Shown here: positions 19,240 to 27,507 of the stretch, piece by piece
How positions within the stretch are numbered: the first letter of the stretch is position 1
Layout of the letters: each line of letters starts with the position of its first letter
From: Sphingorhabdus contaminans
Lineage (GTDB): Bacteria; Pseudomonadota; Alphaproteobacteria; Sphingomonadales; Sphingomonadaceae
Direction of reading: 5' to 3'
NCBI RefSeq assembly: GCF_007280415.1
Contig: NZ_VKKU01000001.1
Coordinates: 558,001-622,000 of the forward strand
Length of the DNA stretch: 64,000 nt
The notes under the pieces: generated by a model
The model's database searches: none
What the model saw: only the letters and a program-made list of their open reading frames with translations
What the model was told of the DNA's origin: nothing
Made by a program: the position numbers and the translations under genes

Positions 19240-19890
19240 TTATTTTGCAGCCTTTATGGTTTTCGCGAACTCGACAAAGTTCTTTGCAAATACTTCGCGT
19301 AATTCGGTTTCGGCCGCTTCAGTTTCGTCGGTGGTTTTCGGAGGAAAGCTCGACAGGCCATTGCCACCCCGACCTTTGACCAGCTTAGCCTTGGTTTTAC
19401 CGCCTCTAAAATCCTTGAAAATGAAGCGGTTGTTTAGCGAACGACCATAAATAGCCCTTTTGGTGTAGAAATTCTGCGTGATTAGCAGCTCCACGTAGCA
19501 AGGGGCGGTCGATGAGCTAAGCCGGTTGGTCGCCTTTGTCGAAACCTTCCTGTCGGCAATTGGGGTTTCATATATGATCTGCGAAGGCTGCAGCTTCAAT
19601 TCCGTAACCAAATCAAGCGATTTAAGTGCTTCGATTTGGAGCCTAGGCCCGAGTGCTTCTTTCAGATATTCGGCTTCACTAATGTTCCGGTCCTTATTGG
19701 CGGCGGCATCGGCAACGGCTCCGATGATTCCGAAGCCCGAGAGAAGGCTAGTGGTCATAGCCTGGCCTTCCAATGTGGGAAAAACATGCAATTCACATTC
19801 AGGCGCTGCGGCATCCTGTGCCATTGCAGGGTGCGTAACGCAAACTGCAAATAATGCAGCAATTTTGCTTATGGTTGAAAATTTCATCAT
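19240..19890 (-). CDS. Secreted protein of unknown function
   Basis: A 216-residue protein with a clear signal peptide (about 1-25, ending HPAMAQ). The mature region holds two cysteines, a Gly/Ala-rich stretch at about 48-65, then a mixed beta region and a Lys/Arg-rich segment near 165-178. Not recognised. GGAG before tandem ATG codons supports the start. It lies between two other exported-protein genes on the same strand. Confidence 0.62.
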   Translation of the reverse strand: MMKFSTISKIAALFAVCVTHPAMAQDAAAPECELHVFPTLEGQAMTTSLLSGFGIIGAVADAAANKDRNISEAEYLKEALGPRLQIEALKSLDLVTELKLQPSQIIYETPIADRKVSTKATNRLSSSTAPCYVELLITQNFYTKRAIYGRSLNNRFIFKDFRGGKTKAKLVKGRGGNGLSSFPPKTTDETEAAETELREVFAKNFVEFAKTIKAAK

Positions 19891-19923
19891 TCAGTCTCCA
19901 GCTTGAATTTAGAAAAGGGCAGG

Positions 19924-20574
19924 TCAGGACGGAGGCGTATTGGCTTCCGGGGGTTTGGGCGGTGAGTCTTGCGGTAATTCTGGTGCTTTGGTCTCAGAAA
20001 TCGGACCAGAAGATGGTTCGGTTACTACCGCGAAGCTGATGTCTTCGCCGGTTCGTGCTTTCAGTTCGCGGCCTTTGGGAATGAAGCTTGATTTACCCTT
20101 CACCAGCGCCGCCGCGACGCCGACCGCAAACATTGTAGCTGCCGCCGCGCCGTTGTTGTTGCCGCCTTCTTCTCTATACCGTCCGTCGAGTAGAATCCGT
20201 TGGCCGTTGAGTTCTAGAAAACGTAATGAAATTCCCAAAATGCCGGGTTTGCCAAATGCGCCGTTCTTGGTGACGAAGGTGACTACACCTTCGCCTAATG
20301 TGCCTTTCGGAATAGCAATAGTTCCACCATGTACGACGTCATGCACAACCATGACCTTGAACTTGTCGCCTATATTGCTGCTCGTTGTTGAAATGTCGTC
20401 GATCAGGGACACAATTACCGGCGAACCGGCTAAAAGTTTCGCCTTTAAAGGCTCCACCTGCATCTGGGCCGTTTCCGAGGTGGGGTTCGGAAGAGACGTG
20501 ACAGGAGTTTGTAAATCTTGGGCATTAACCGCAGCGCAGCAAATACCGAAAAGCGGCACAATTATTGTTTTCAT
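19924..20574 (-). CDS. Exported protein of unknown function with a TrbI/VirB10-like beta region
   Basis: A 216-residue protein starting at ATG 20574, preceded by GGGGGGCAC. A signal peptide (about 1-19, ending AVNAQ) is followed by a beta-rich domain at 40-170 with IPKGTLGEGVV, KPGILGISLRFLELNGQRI and a Gly/Asn-rich YREEGGNNNG turn. The C-terminal 40 residues are Pro/Ser/Glu-rich. The IPKGT-GxVx-LRFxxLxxxG pattern vaguely recalls beta-barrel domains of VirB10/TrbI-like proteins, but no secretion genes are near. First gene of a three-gene exported-protein cluster. Confidence 0.6.
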   Translation of the reverse strand: MKTIIVPLFGICCAAVNAQDLQTPVTSLPNPTSETAQMQVEPLKAKLLAGSPVIVSLIDDISTTSSNIGDKFKVMVVHDVVHGGTIAIPKGTLGEGVVTFVTKNGAFGKPGILGISLRFLELNGQRILLDGRYREEGGNNNGAAAATMFAVGVAAALVKGKSSFIPKGRELKARTGEDISFAVVTEPSSGPISETKAPELPQDSPPKPPEANTPPS

Positions 20575-20879
20575 GTGCCCCCCGGCAAAAGTCAGTGAAG
20601 ATATAACTGGCTTATGGTTGCTTTGTACGTTTCGAGGGATGCCGATGCCCCGTTTATATTGCAAGCTGTTTCGGGGCCGTGATTGTTCAAAAAGCTATCA
20701 ATTTTACAACTGGGCAAAAAGTTGCAGGTGGCTTGTCTAATAACTATGCAGAGTTCTGCATCAGAAATCCGCCTTTGGCGAAAAATTTTACTTTCTTTCC
20801 GGCGCCGCCGATTTAGAAAACATACGCACAAACAATAGACTGGTTTCTGTACCGGTCCGCAAAAGAGGGGGAGTTTTGC
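20575..20879. other. Divergent intergenic region with an operator-like palindrome
   Basis: A 305-base gene-free stretch between two divergent exported-protein units. The notable element is ATGCAGAGTTCTGCAT (20746-20761), two perfect 7-base arms around a 2-base centre, a plausible dimeric repressor site. I see no tRNA, convincing small RNA or T-run terminator. Promoters for both arms are expected here but not confidently placed. Confidence 0.45.
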
Positions 20880-21476
20880 GTGCGTCCATTGACCATCGCG
20901 CTTGTCTTGAGCGCGTCATTTCTGTCGAGTCCGATTTCCGCCAATGACAGCGATAGCCTGAGTGCTTCGCCTTTTGGCGTTGTCGAAATCGCTGCTGACG
21001 AAGCTTCCAAGCTCGAGATGCCCAAACTGGAATTTACCGAGGGCCTTGAAGACGCGAAAAATTACGACAAATATTATTATTTCCGGCGCGACGAGACGGA
21101 TTTTGCAACGGCCTATGCCGATATAACGGAATGCGACGGCTATGCCCGAGCGCTGGTTTCCAGCTATAAATATCAGGAAGCGCCTTATCCCTATGCGGGT
21201 ACGCTGGCGGGAGCCGCCGGTGGCATGATTGCCAACGCCATGATGGCCGCGATCTTTGTGCCGGGCGAAAAGCGGCGGATGCGCCGCGTCAACATGCGGC
21301 AATGCATGGGATTCAAGGGTTATGAACGGATCGGGCTGAACAAGGAATTGTGGGAAACCTTCAATTTTGAAGAAGGGACAGGCGCCGAAGAGGAAGAGTC
21401 GCGGCTGCGTGCCCTGAAACTACAGGCTTTGGTTGCATCAAAAGCCGCTGCCACCGAAAAGGTATTGCCACGATGA
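20880..21476 (+). CDS. Secreted protein of unknown function
   Basis: A 198-residue protein with a GTG start and a signal peptide at about residues 1-22 (ISANDS cleavage region). Further on are a Tyr-rich stretch (YDKYYYF, near 62-68), a Gly/Ala-rich hydrophobic segment at about 104-124 (AGTLAGAAGGMIANAMM) resembling glycine-zipper segments of envelope proteins, and a charged Glu-rich C-terminal helix. Two cysteines may pair. GGGGGAG precedes the start. Family not recognised. An ATGA overlap with the next gene makes them a translationally coupled pair. Confidence 0.65.
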   Translation: MRPLTIALVLSASFLSSPISANDSDSLSASPFGVVEIAADEASKLEMPKLEFTEGLEDAKNYDKYYYFRRDETDFATAYADITECDGYARALVSSYKYQEAPYPYAGTLAGAAGGMIANAMMAAIFVPGEKRRMRRVNMRQCMGFKGYERIGLNKELWETFNFEEGTGAEEEESRLRALKLQALVASKAAATEKVLPR

Positions 21477-22390
21477 ACAAGATAATTCTCACTCTTGCCG
21501 CCCTGTCTGCTGCGGCAGCCCCCCAGATCGCTGCTGCCAAATCGAAGGTGCCGGTGTTTGTCGAGGCCAAGCATGTCAAAGACGCGCCTGTCGTCACTCT
21601 TGATCCGGCAAAGGCATATGTCCTCCTGCGTACGCCTTACGCAATGCCGATGCATTTTGTGAAAATTCCCAACGCCGAAGACCAGGCCGCCTACGACAAG
21701 CTTCGGGAAGAGGCATTCATCGAGGCCAAAGAAGACTATGCCAAAGCGATCGTGAAATATGAACGTGATCTGGCCGTCGCCAAGAAAACATCAGGCATGA
21801 AGCTGCCGAAAAAGCCCGTAGAGCCTACCGAATCCAATTTCCAGTTCACCCAGTTTTCGCAGATGGCGAACTTTACGATAGGCCCATTCAATCGCTTTTA
21901 TAGCAAGGGCGGCGGGACCTACCTTCACGCTGTAACCCCCGGAACATACCGCATATTCGGGCAGGTAGATCCCTTGATCGGGGCAGGCGTCTGCTATTGT
22001 ATGGGCAGCGTGACATTTACGGCAGAAGCTGGAAAGATTGTTGATCTCGGCACGTTGACCACCGATTTGGCCAATTCCGGCCCGGCGGAAAAGGGCGACA
22101 GCAGTTCGCCCCGGCTTGCCGCAATGACCCTCGCTTTGGACCCAGTTGACGCCAATACGCCGGTTGACCCGCGCCTTGCGTCTTTGCCGCGCATTCCTGC
22201 CGATTTGCGGGCTGCAGGAAAGGTGCCCAACTATATGGGTATTGCGATATCGCGCTTGCCTGCGATCAAAGGTGTTCTGGGATATCAGCGTGACCGCATA
22301 ATCGACCGGAAGGCCGTGACGGAAGTTGCTCCGCAGGCCCCCGGCGATAGCATCCAACCCGCAGCAGACGCACCGGCAGCACAAAACTAG
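21473..22390 (+). CDS. Secreted protein of unknown function
   Basis: A 305-residue protein with a signal peptide at about 1-22 (LSAAAAPQIAAA). A charged helical segment spans about 70-115 (AAYDKLREEAFIEAKEDYAKAI). A beta-rich domain at about 118-200 has a CYC pair in GAGVCYCMGSVTF, and the tail is Ala/Pro-rich. I do not recognise it. It is coupled to the preceding secreted protein, so the two likely act together at the cell envelope. The stop is followed by a small hairpin without a T-run. Confidence 0.65.
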   Translation: MNKIILTLAALSAAAAPQIAAAKSKVPVFVEAKHVKDAPVVTLDPAKAYVLLRTPYAMPMHFVKIPNAEDQAAYDKLREEAFIEAKEDYAKAIVKYERDLAVAKKTSGMKLPKKPVEPTESNFQFTQFSQMANFTIGPFNRFYSKGGGTYLHAVTPGTYRIFGQVDPLIGAGVCYCMGSVTFTAEAGKIVDLGTLTTDLANSGPAEKGDSSSPRLAAMTLALDPVDANTPVDPRLASLPRIPADLRAAGKVPNYMGIAISRLPAIKGVLGYQRDRIIDRKAVTEVAPQAPGDSIQPAADAPAAQN

Positions 22391-22443
22391 CGTCTTTCAT
22401 TAAGACGACGACCCTGCGGAAAAGCTCAATCGCCGCTTGGTAC

Positions 22444-22472
22444 TTGCCCTTGTGCACCTTTCCCGTTAGAGG
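22444..22472 (+). promoter_or_regulatory. Candidate promoter of tRNA-Leu
   Basis: TTGCCC and TAGAGG separated by 17 bases lie 34 bases upstream of the tRNA 5' end, a spacing that suits a sigma-70 type promoter with a short leader. Assigned by eye only. Confidence 0.35.
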
Positions 22473-22506
22473 CTCCCGTCGTTTGTGAAACGGCAGCTTT
22501 TCGTAA

Positions 22507-22591
22507 GCGGGCGTGGCGGAATTGGTAGACGCACCAGATTTAGGTTCTGGCATCGCAAGGTGTGGGGGTTCGAGTCCCTTCGCCCGCACCA
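22507..22591 (+). tRNA. tRNA-Leu (anticodon UAG)
   Basis: An 85-base tRNA with an encoded CCA end. The acceptor stem pairs GCGGGCG (22507-22513) with CGCCCGC (22581-22587), discriminator A. The anticodon arm is CCAGA-TTTAGGT-TCTGG with anticodon TAG at 22541-22543, reading CUA and other CUN leucine codons. The long variable arm (class II) and GGTTCGAGTCC T-arm agree with leucine. It stands alone between a secreted-protein gene and tig. Confidence 0.96.
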
Positions 22592-22684
22592 CGAAATGGG
22601 GTATAACCTGGGCTGCCGTTGAACCCGAAAGCCATTTAACAGTTTAAGGCAAGCTACCCGCTTGTCCCAGATAGAGAAGATAAC

Positions 22685-24202
22685 ATGCAGACCGTCGAGA
22701 CACAGAATGAAGGCCTGAAGCGCGCATATCGGATGACGATTACCGCGAAAGATGTCGAATCGCGCATTGATGCCGAGGTAAAGAAAATCGCCCCTCAAGT
22801 GCGGATGCCCGGCTTCCGTCCCGGTAAGGTTCCGGCCAATCTGGTCAAGAAAATGCACAAGGATTCCTTGCTGCAGGATGCGCTCAACAGCTCCATCCAG
22901 GAAGGCGTGCAGAAGGCGATTGCCGACAATAAACTGCGTCCGGCAACCCAGCCCCATGTCCATCTCGACAATGACTATGCGCCCGGCAAGGATGCTGTGG
23001 TCGACTTCCATCTCGAAGTATTGCCGGCAATTTCCGCTCCGTCGATTGACGGTATCACGCTGGAGCGTCTGACCGTCGAAGTTACAGACGCCGCGGTTGA
23101 CGAATCGATCCTGAAGCTGGCCGCTGGTCAAAAGAGCTTCGAAGCCGCAGATAAGAAATATGCCGCCAAATTGGGCGATAGTGTCGTGATCGATTTTGAA
23201 GGCAAGATCGATGGCGTCCCGTTCGAAGGCGGGAAGGGCGAAGGCATGGCGGTCGAGCTTGGCTCAGGCCAGCTGATCCCTGGATTTGAAGACCAGCTGG
23301 TCGGCGTAAAAGCCAATGATGAAAAGGTCATCAACGTAACTTTCCCGGAAGATTACAACGCCGAGAACCTGAAGGGCAAGGCTGCAACTTTCGATATCGT
23401 TGTGGCTGAAGTCCGTAAGCCGGTCGAAGCAAAAGCCGATGATAATCTTGCCAAGATGTTCGGCTTGGAAGGCATCGACAAGTTGCGCGAGCTGATGAAG
23501 GTTCAGGTCGAGCAGGAACATAATGGCCTGACGCGCACCTATATGAAGCGCCAGTTGCTTGACCAGCTTGCCGCGGACCATGATTTTGACGTTCCGCCAT
23601 CGATGGTCGAAGCGGAATTCGAGCAGATTTGGGCACAGCTTGAACAGGAAGCTGCGCGTGAAGAAGATCCCGAAGCCGCGAAGAAGGAAATGGAAGCCGA
23701 GCGCAATGATTATCGCGATATTGCCGTTCGTCGCGTGCGTCTTGGCCTGTTGCTGTCCGAAATCGGTCAGGCAAATGGCGTCGAGGTCAGCAGCCAGGAA
23801 ATGAACATGCTGGTTCAGCAAGCGGCCCAGCAATACCGCCCTGAAGACCGTCAGCGTTTTGTGCAATATTTGCAGGAAAATCCGATGGCGGCGGCTCAGC
23901 TGCGCGCGCCTCTGTTCGAAGACAAGGTTGTCGATTTCCTTTTCGGTAAGGCGACCGTAACCGAAAAGACAGTGACGAAGGAAGAACTGGAAGCGGCGAT
24001 CGAAGCCGAACCGGATGCAAAGCCCGCTGCAAAGAAGAAGGCTCCTGCCAAAAAGGCAGCGGCTAAGGAAGAGGCGTCTGCCAAGGAAGCCAAGCCTGCG
24101 GCAAAGAAGGCTGCTCCTAAAAAGGAAGCCGCCGAGGCTAAGGACGATGCTAAGCCGGCTGCGAAAAAGGCACCGGCCAAGAAGGCTGCAGCGAAGAAAT
24201 AA
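22685..24202 (+). CDS. tig: Trigger factor chaperone with Lys/Ala-rich C-terminal tail
   Basis: A 505-residue ribosome-bound chaperone and peptidyl-prolyl isomerase. The ribosome-docking signature GFRPGKVP is at residues 43-50, the FKBP-type PPIase domain at about 155-245 (VIDFEGKIDGVPFEGG, LIPGFEDQLVG), and the substrate-cradling C-domain at about 255-430. The last 65 or so residues are an unusual histone-H1-like Lys/Ala/Pro repeat (AKKAAAKK type) absent from the roughly 430-residue E. coli protein. clpP and clpX, its frequent neighbours, lie downstream beyond katG. Confidence 0.95.
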   Translation: MQTVETQNEGLKRAYRMTITAKDVESRIDAEVKKIAPQVRMPGFRPGKVPANLVKKMHKDSLLQDALNSSIQEGVQKAIADNKLRPATQPHVHLDNDYAPGKDAVVDFHLEVLPAISAPSIDGITLERLTVEVTDAAVDESILKLAAGQKSFEAADKKYAAKLGDSVVIDFEGKIDGVPFEGGKGEGMAVELGSGQLIPGFEDQLVGVKANDEKVINVTFPEDYNAENLKGKAATFDIVVAEVRKPVEAKADDNLAKMFGLEGIDKLRELMKVQVEQEHNGLTRTYMKRQLLDQLAADHDFDVPPSMVEAEFEQIWAQLEQEAAREEDPEAAKKEMEAERNDYRDIAVRRVRLGLLLSEIGQANGVEVSSQEMNMLVQQAAQQYRPEDRQRFVQYLQENPMAAAQLRAPLFEDKVVDFLFGKATVTEKTVTKEELEAAIEAEPDAKPAAKKKAPAKKAAAKEEASAKEAKPAAKKAAPKKEAAEAKDDAKPAAKKAPAKKAAAKK

Positions 24203-24234
24203 GCTTCCTGTAACTTCACATAAGACAATATTTT

Positions 24235-24262
24235 GGGGGCCGCATTTTGCGGCCCCCTTTTT
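24235..24262 (+). terminator. Intrinsic terminator after tig
   Basis: A perfect 9-bp GC stem GGGGGCCGC / GCGGCCCCC with loop ATTTT, followed by TTTTT, 32 bases after the tig stop. Confidence 0.9.
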
Positions 24263-24290
24263 GTTTGAGGGCAATCAGGCCATGGGTATG

Positions 24291-24324
24291 AAAAAGGGGG
24301 CCGGAATGCACCGGCCCCCTTTTT
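24291..24324. terminator. Bidirectional terminator between tig and katG
   Basis: AAAAA-GGGGGCCGG-AATGCA-CCGGCCCCC-TTTTT: a 9-bp stem flanked by an A-run and a T-run, so it terminates in both directions. It lies 15 bases past the katG stop on the minus strand. Confidence 0.88.
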
Positions 24325-24339
24325 CTGCTTTGATAGGGT

Positions 24340-26523
24340 TCAGGCCAGATCAAACCGGTCTGCGTTCATCACCTTGACCCATGCCTTGACGAAATCACGC
24401 ACGAACTTTTCTTCGTGCCCTCGCTCCGCATAGACTTCGGCGGTGGCGCGAAGCTGGCTGTTCGATCCGAAGATGAGATCGGTACGCGTGGCGCGCCATT
24501 TTTCGGTGCGACCGCCACGTGTGTAGCCAATGAATTCTTCATCGCTTGCAGTATCGACACGTTCCCAGAATGTTTCGATATCCAGCAGGTTGACGAAGAA
24601 GTCGTTCGACAGCACGCCTTTCCGATTTGTCAGCACACCTTCGGGAATGTCCTTATGGTTTGCACCCAGAACCCGCAAACCGCCGACGAGCACTGTCATT
24701 TCCGGGCCTGACAGGCCAAGTAGCGAAGCCCGGTCAATCAGCAGTTCCTCGGTCTTCACCGGCTGACGCGTTTTCAGATAATTGCGGAAGCCATCGGCCT
24801 GAGGTTCCATCCAGTGGAAGCTTTCGACATCTGTCCAGTCCTGGGTCGCGTCGCCGCGTCCTCCTGTAAATGGAACGGTGATATCAAATCCTCCGTCTTT
24901 TGCCGCCTTTTCGACCGCTGCCGATCCCGCCAAAACAATCGCGTCGGCAAGGCTCATCGAACCGCGCAGTTCTTCAAGCTTTGCCAGAACCTTAGCCAGC
25001 TCTTCGGGCTCATTAACATCCCAGTCCTTTTGCGGTGCAAGCGCAATCCGTGCACCATTGGCACCACCGCGTTTGTCCGATTTGCGGAAAGTTGATGCCG
25101 ATGCCCAAGCGGTTTTGACAAGCTGCGCTACAGTCAGGCCGCTCGACAGGACAGCGGACTTGAACGCAGCGACCTCTGCATCAGATGGAACGACGCCCTG
25201 CGGCACAGGATCCTGCCATATCAGGTCTTCTTCCGGAACTTCCGGTCCCAGATACAGGCATTTCGGTCCCATATCGCGGTGGCACAGTTTGAACCAGGCA
25301 CGGGCAAATGCGTCATCCAGGGCGGCCTGATCATCGCGGAAGCGCTCTGAAATTGCCCGGAATTCCGGATCCATCTTCAACGCCATGTCGGCGGTGGTCA
25401 TCATTGTGGGGACCCGCTTGTTCGGGTCACGCGCGTCAGGTGCCATATCTTCGGGGTCAGGATTGATCGGCTGCCATTGCTTGGCACCCGCCGGGCTCTC
25501 GACCAGTTCATAGTCATATTTGAACAACAGGCGAAAATAGTCGCCGCCCCATTTTGTCGGGTTGTTCGACCAGGAACCCTCAATGCCGGAGGTTGTGATG
25601 TGACCTTTTCCGATTTCCTCGGCGTCGGTCAGCCAGCCGAAACCCTGCTGGTGGATTTCCTCGCTTGCAGGCGCCTTGCCGAAATTCGCGGCGGGCTTTG
25701 CCCCATGCGCCTTGCCAAATGCGTGGCCACCGGCGGTCAGAGCGACGGTTTCTTCCGAGTTCATTGCCATTCGGCTGAACGTCGCCTTCATGTCGCGTGC
25801 AGATTTCAGCGGGTCGGGATCGCCACCGGGTCCTTCCGGGTTTACATAAATCAAGCCCATCTGGATTGCAGCCAGAGGACCCTCCAGATCAGCTTGCTCT
25901 TCGGTAATGCGGGTCTTTGCGCCCTCGTTCACCCAGATTTCCTCGGCACCCCAGAATGTGTCGCCTTCGGATTGGTATACGTCCTTGCGACCGCCGCCAA
26001 AACCGAAGACGGGGCCACCCATGCTTTCGATCGCGACATTACCGGCAAGGATGAACAGGTCTGCCCAGCTTATCGATTGGCCATATTTCTGCTTTATCGG
26101 CCACAAAAGGCGCCGTGCCTTGTCAAGATTGCCGTTGTCCGGCCAGCTGTTGAGGGGTTCGAACCGTTGCTGCCCGCTGCCGGCCCCGCCACGACCATCG
26201 GTCACGCGATATGTTCCCGCTGCGTGCCATGCCATGCGGATCATGAAGGGACCGTAATGGCCATAGTCGGCCGGCCACCACGGTTTGCTGTCCGTCATCA
26301 ATGCCGTAAGATCGGCTTTCAACGCCGCGTAATCGAGCTTTTTGAACGCTTCGGCATAATTGAAATCCTCGCCCATCGGATCGGGCGAAACGCCGTGTTG
26401 GTGCAACATATCAACCGGCAGCGCGTCGGGCCACCAATCCTTATTCTGTCGTCCGAGCAATGAGCGGATTTGATTCTCGCCGCCATGTACGGGGCAACCT
26501 GCCTTGGGGTCTGCATCTGCCAT
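24340..26523 (-). CDS. katG: Catalase-peroxidase
   Basis: A 727-residue bifunctional haem catalase-peroxidase that removes hydrogen peroxide. The distal site [11 protein letters not shown] gives Arg96, Trp99 and His100. The Tyr of the Trp-Tyr-Met adduct is in [11 protein letters not shown] near 218, and the proximal histidine lies in [11 protein letters not shown] near 260. Both duplicated peroxidase domains are present at normal length. ATG at 26523 (MADADPKAG) is used; the frame extends to 26607 without family similarity. It is divergent from clpP across 212 bases. Confidence 0.96.
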   Translation of the reverse strand: MADADPKAGCPVHGGENQIRSLLGRQNKDWWPDALPVDMLHQHGVSPDPMGEDFNYAEAFKKLDYAALKADLTALMTDSKPWWPADYGHYGPFMIRMAWHAAGTYRVTDGRGGAGSGQQRFEPLNSWPDNGNLDKARRLLWPIKQKYGQSISWADLFILAGNVAIESMGGPVFGFGGGRKDVYQSEGDTFWGAEEIWVNEGAKTRITEEQADLEGPLAAIQMGLIYVNPEGPGGDPDPLKSARDMKATFSRMAMNSEETVALTAGGHAFGKAHGAKPAANFGKAPASEEIHQQGFGWLTDAEEIGKGHITTSGIEGSWSNNPTKWGGDYFRLLFKYDYELVESPAGAKQWQPINPDPEDMAPDARDPNKRVPTMMTTADMALKMDPEFRAISERFRDDQAALDDAFARAWFKLCHRDMGPKCLYLGPEVPEEDLIWQDPVPQGVVPSDAEVAAFKSAVLSSGLTVAQLVKTAWASASTFRKSDKRGGANGARIALAPQKDWDVNEPEELAKVLAKLEELRGSMSLADAIVLAGSAAVEKAAKDGGFDITVPFTGGRGDATQDWTDVESFHWMEPQADGFRNYLKTRQPVKTEELLIDRASLLGLSGPEMTVLVGGLRVLGANHKDIPEGVLTNRKGVLSNDFFVNLLDIETFWERVDTASDEEFIGYTRGGRTEKWRATRTDLIFGSNSQLRATAEVYAERGHEEKFVRDFVKAWVKVMNADRFDLA

Positions 26524-26609
26524 AAGTCTATCCTCTTCTTTCGGGTTTGAGTCGATTTTTAGAAAATGCCACTCGCTCCTTAATCGGTCAAAGCAATGAA
26601 ACGACACAC

Positions 26610-26634
26610 ACTAATCGATTTTATCGAAATTAGT
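26610..26634. promoter_or_regulatory. Imperfect palindrome between katG and clpP
   Basis: A 25-base AT-rich element with outer arms ACTAAT and ATTAGT and inner CGAT/ATCG halves, offset by two bases. It lies 87 bases from the katG start and 102 from clpP. It could be an operator for katG (OxyR- or Fur-family); it does not match a consensus I can state. Confidence 0.3.
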
Positions 26635-26670
26635 TCCGGCATGGCGAACGTAATCTTAACCCTTTTCCTG

Positions 26671-26700
26671 CTTGAAACTTTTGCCCTTCACGCCGATGTA
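26671..26700 (+). promoter_or_regulatory. Candidate heat-shock (RpoH) promoter of clpP
   Basis: CTTGAA at 26671-26676, then a 15-base spacer and GCCGATGTA at 26692-26700, close to the recalled sigma-32 pattern CTTGAA-N13-15-CCCCATNTA. It lies 36 bases upstream of the clpP ATG. clpP is a classical RpoH target, and rpoH is in this window. Confidence 0.5.
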
Positions 26701-26735
26701 GGCGCAAAGGCAATTGAGCCAAAACAGAGGTATTT

Positions 26736-27371
26736 ATGCACGATCCTTATTTCGATCCTACCACCGCACTCGTTCCCGTTGTTATTGAGCAATCAAACCG
26801 AGGCGAGCGCAGCTGGGACATTTTCTCAAGGCTACTGCGTGAACGTATCATTTTTGTGACGGGCGAAGTCGAAGACGGCATGGCCTCGATCATTACGGCG
26901 CAATTGCTGTTCCTCGAGTCGGATAATCCGAAAAAAGATATCTGGATGTACATCAACTCGCCCGGAGGCGTTGTGACCGCCGGTATGGCGATCCACGACA
27001 CCATGCAGTATATCCGTCCCAAAGTGGGCACGGTCTGCATCGGTCAGGCGGCGTCGATGGGCAGTTTCCTTCTCGCGGCGGGTGAGCCCGGAATGCGGGT
27101 TGCGCTGACCAACAGCCGCATCATGGTGCACCAGCCTTCGGGCGGCGCACGCGGGATGGCGTCGGATATCCAGATCCAGGCGAATGAAATCCTGCGTATT
27201 CGCAAGCGGATGAACGATCTGTACGCGAAATATACCGGAAAGCCGCTCAAGGAAATCGAGAAGGCGATGGACCGCGATACGTTCCTGGAAGCAGAAGAGG
27301 CTAAGGCGTTCGGTATCGTTGACCAGGTTTTCGATAAGCGCCCTGCAAATCCAGACGCTGAAGCGGGATAA
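26736..27371 (+). CDS. clpP: ATP-dependent Clp protease proteolytic subunit
   Basis: A 211-residue serine protease that forms the ClpP tetradecamer degrading unfolded and tagged proteins with ClpX or ClpA. The catalytic triad is readable: Ser107 in [11 protein letters not shown], His132 in MVHQPSGG and Asp181 in AMDRDTF. The axial-entrance region and IINSPGG-type oxyanion strand (MYINSPGG) are present. ClpX follows after 136 bases, the standard pairing. Confidence 0.96.
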   Translation: MHDPYFDPTTALVPVVIEQSNRGERSWDIFSRLLRERIIFVTGEVEDGMASIITAQLLFLESDNPKKDIWMYINSPGGVVTAGMAIHDTMQYIRPKVGTVCIGQAASMGSFLLAAGEPGMRVALTNSRIMVHQPSGGARGMASDIQIQANEILRIRKRMNDLYAKYTGKPLKEIEKAMDRDTFLEAEEAKAFGIVDQVFDKRPANPDAEAG

Positions 27372-27386
27372 ACCTGTTAGGTTTTT
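27370..27386 (+). terminator. Weak hairpin with T-run after clpP
   Basis: AAACCT-GTT-AGGTTT followed by T residues overlaps the clpP stop. The short AT-rich stem suggests at most partial termination before clpX. Confidence 0.35.
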
Positions 27387-27428
27387 GTCCACCAGTTTTA
27401 CTAACATGGCGAACCCCTTTTTGGGCTA

Positions 27429-27456
27429 TTGCCAAAATCGAACGCATCTTTAGGAT
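27429..27456 (+). promoter_or_regulatory. Candidate clpX promoter
   Basis: TTGCCA and TAGGAT with a 16-base spacer lie 52 bases upstream of the clpX ATG, consistent with clpX having its own promoter besides read-through from clpP. Confidence 0.35.
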
Positions 27457-27507
27457 GACGTTTCTATTACAATTCGCGCCCCTGCGGGCGTGGAAGCAGG
27501 ACATTTT

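Noticed and set aside
23264-24274. 336-codon open frame antisense to trigger factor
   Set aside because: Its Leu/Arg/Phe-rich sequence is produced by the antisense of the Lys/Ala tail; it also overlaps the tig terminator.
25477-26463. 328-codon open frame antisense to katG
   Set aside because: Shadow of katG codon usage; no ribosome site or motif.
26596-26859. Open frame across the katG-clpP intergenic region
   Set aside because: It runs through the palindrome, the RpoH-like promoter and the start of clpP in another frame.
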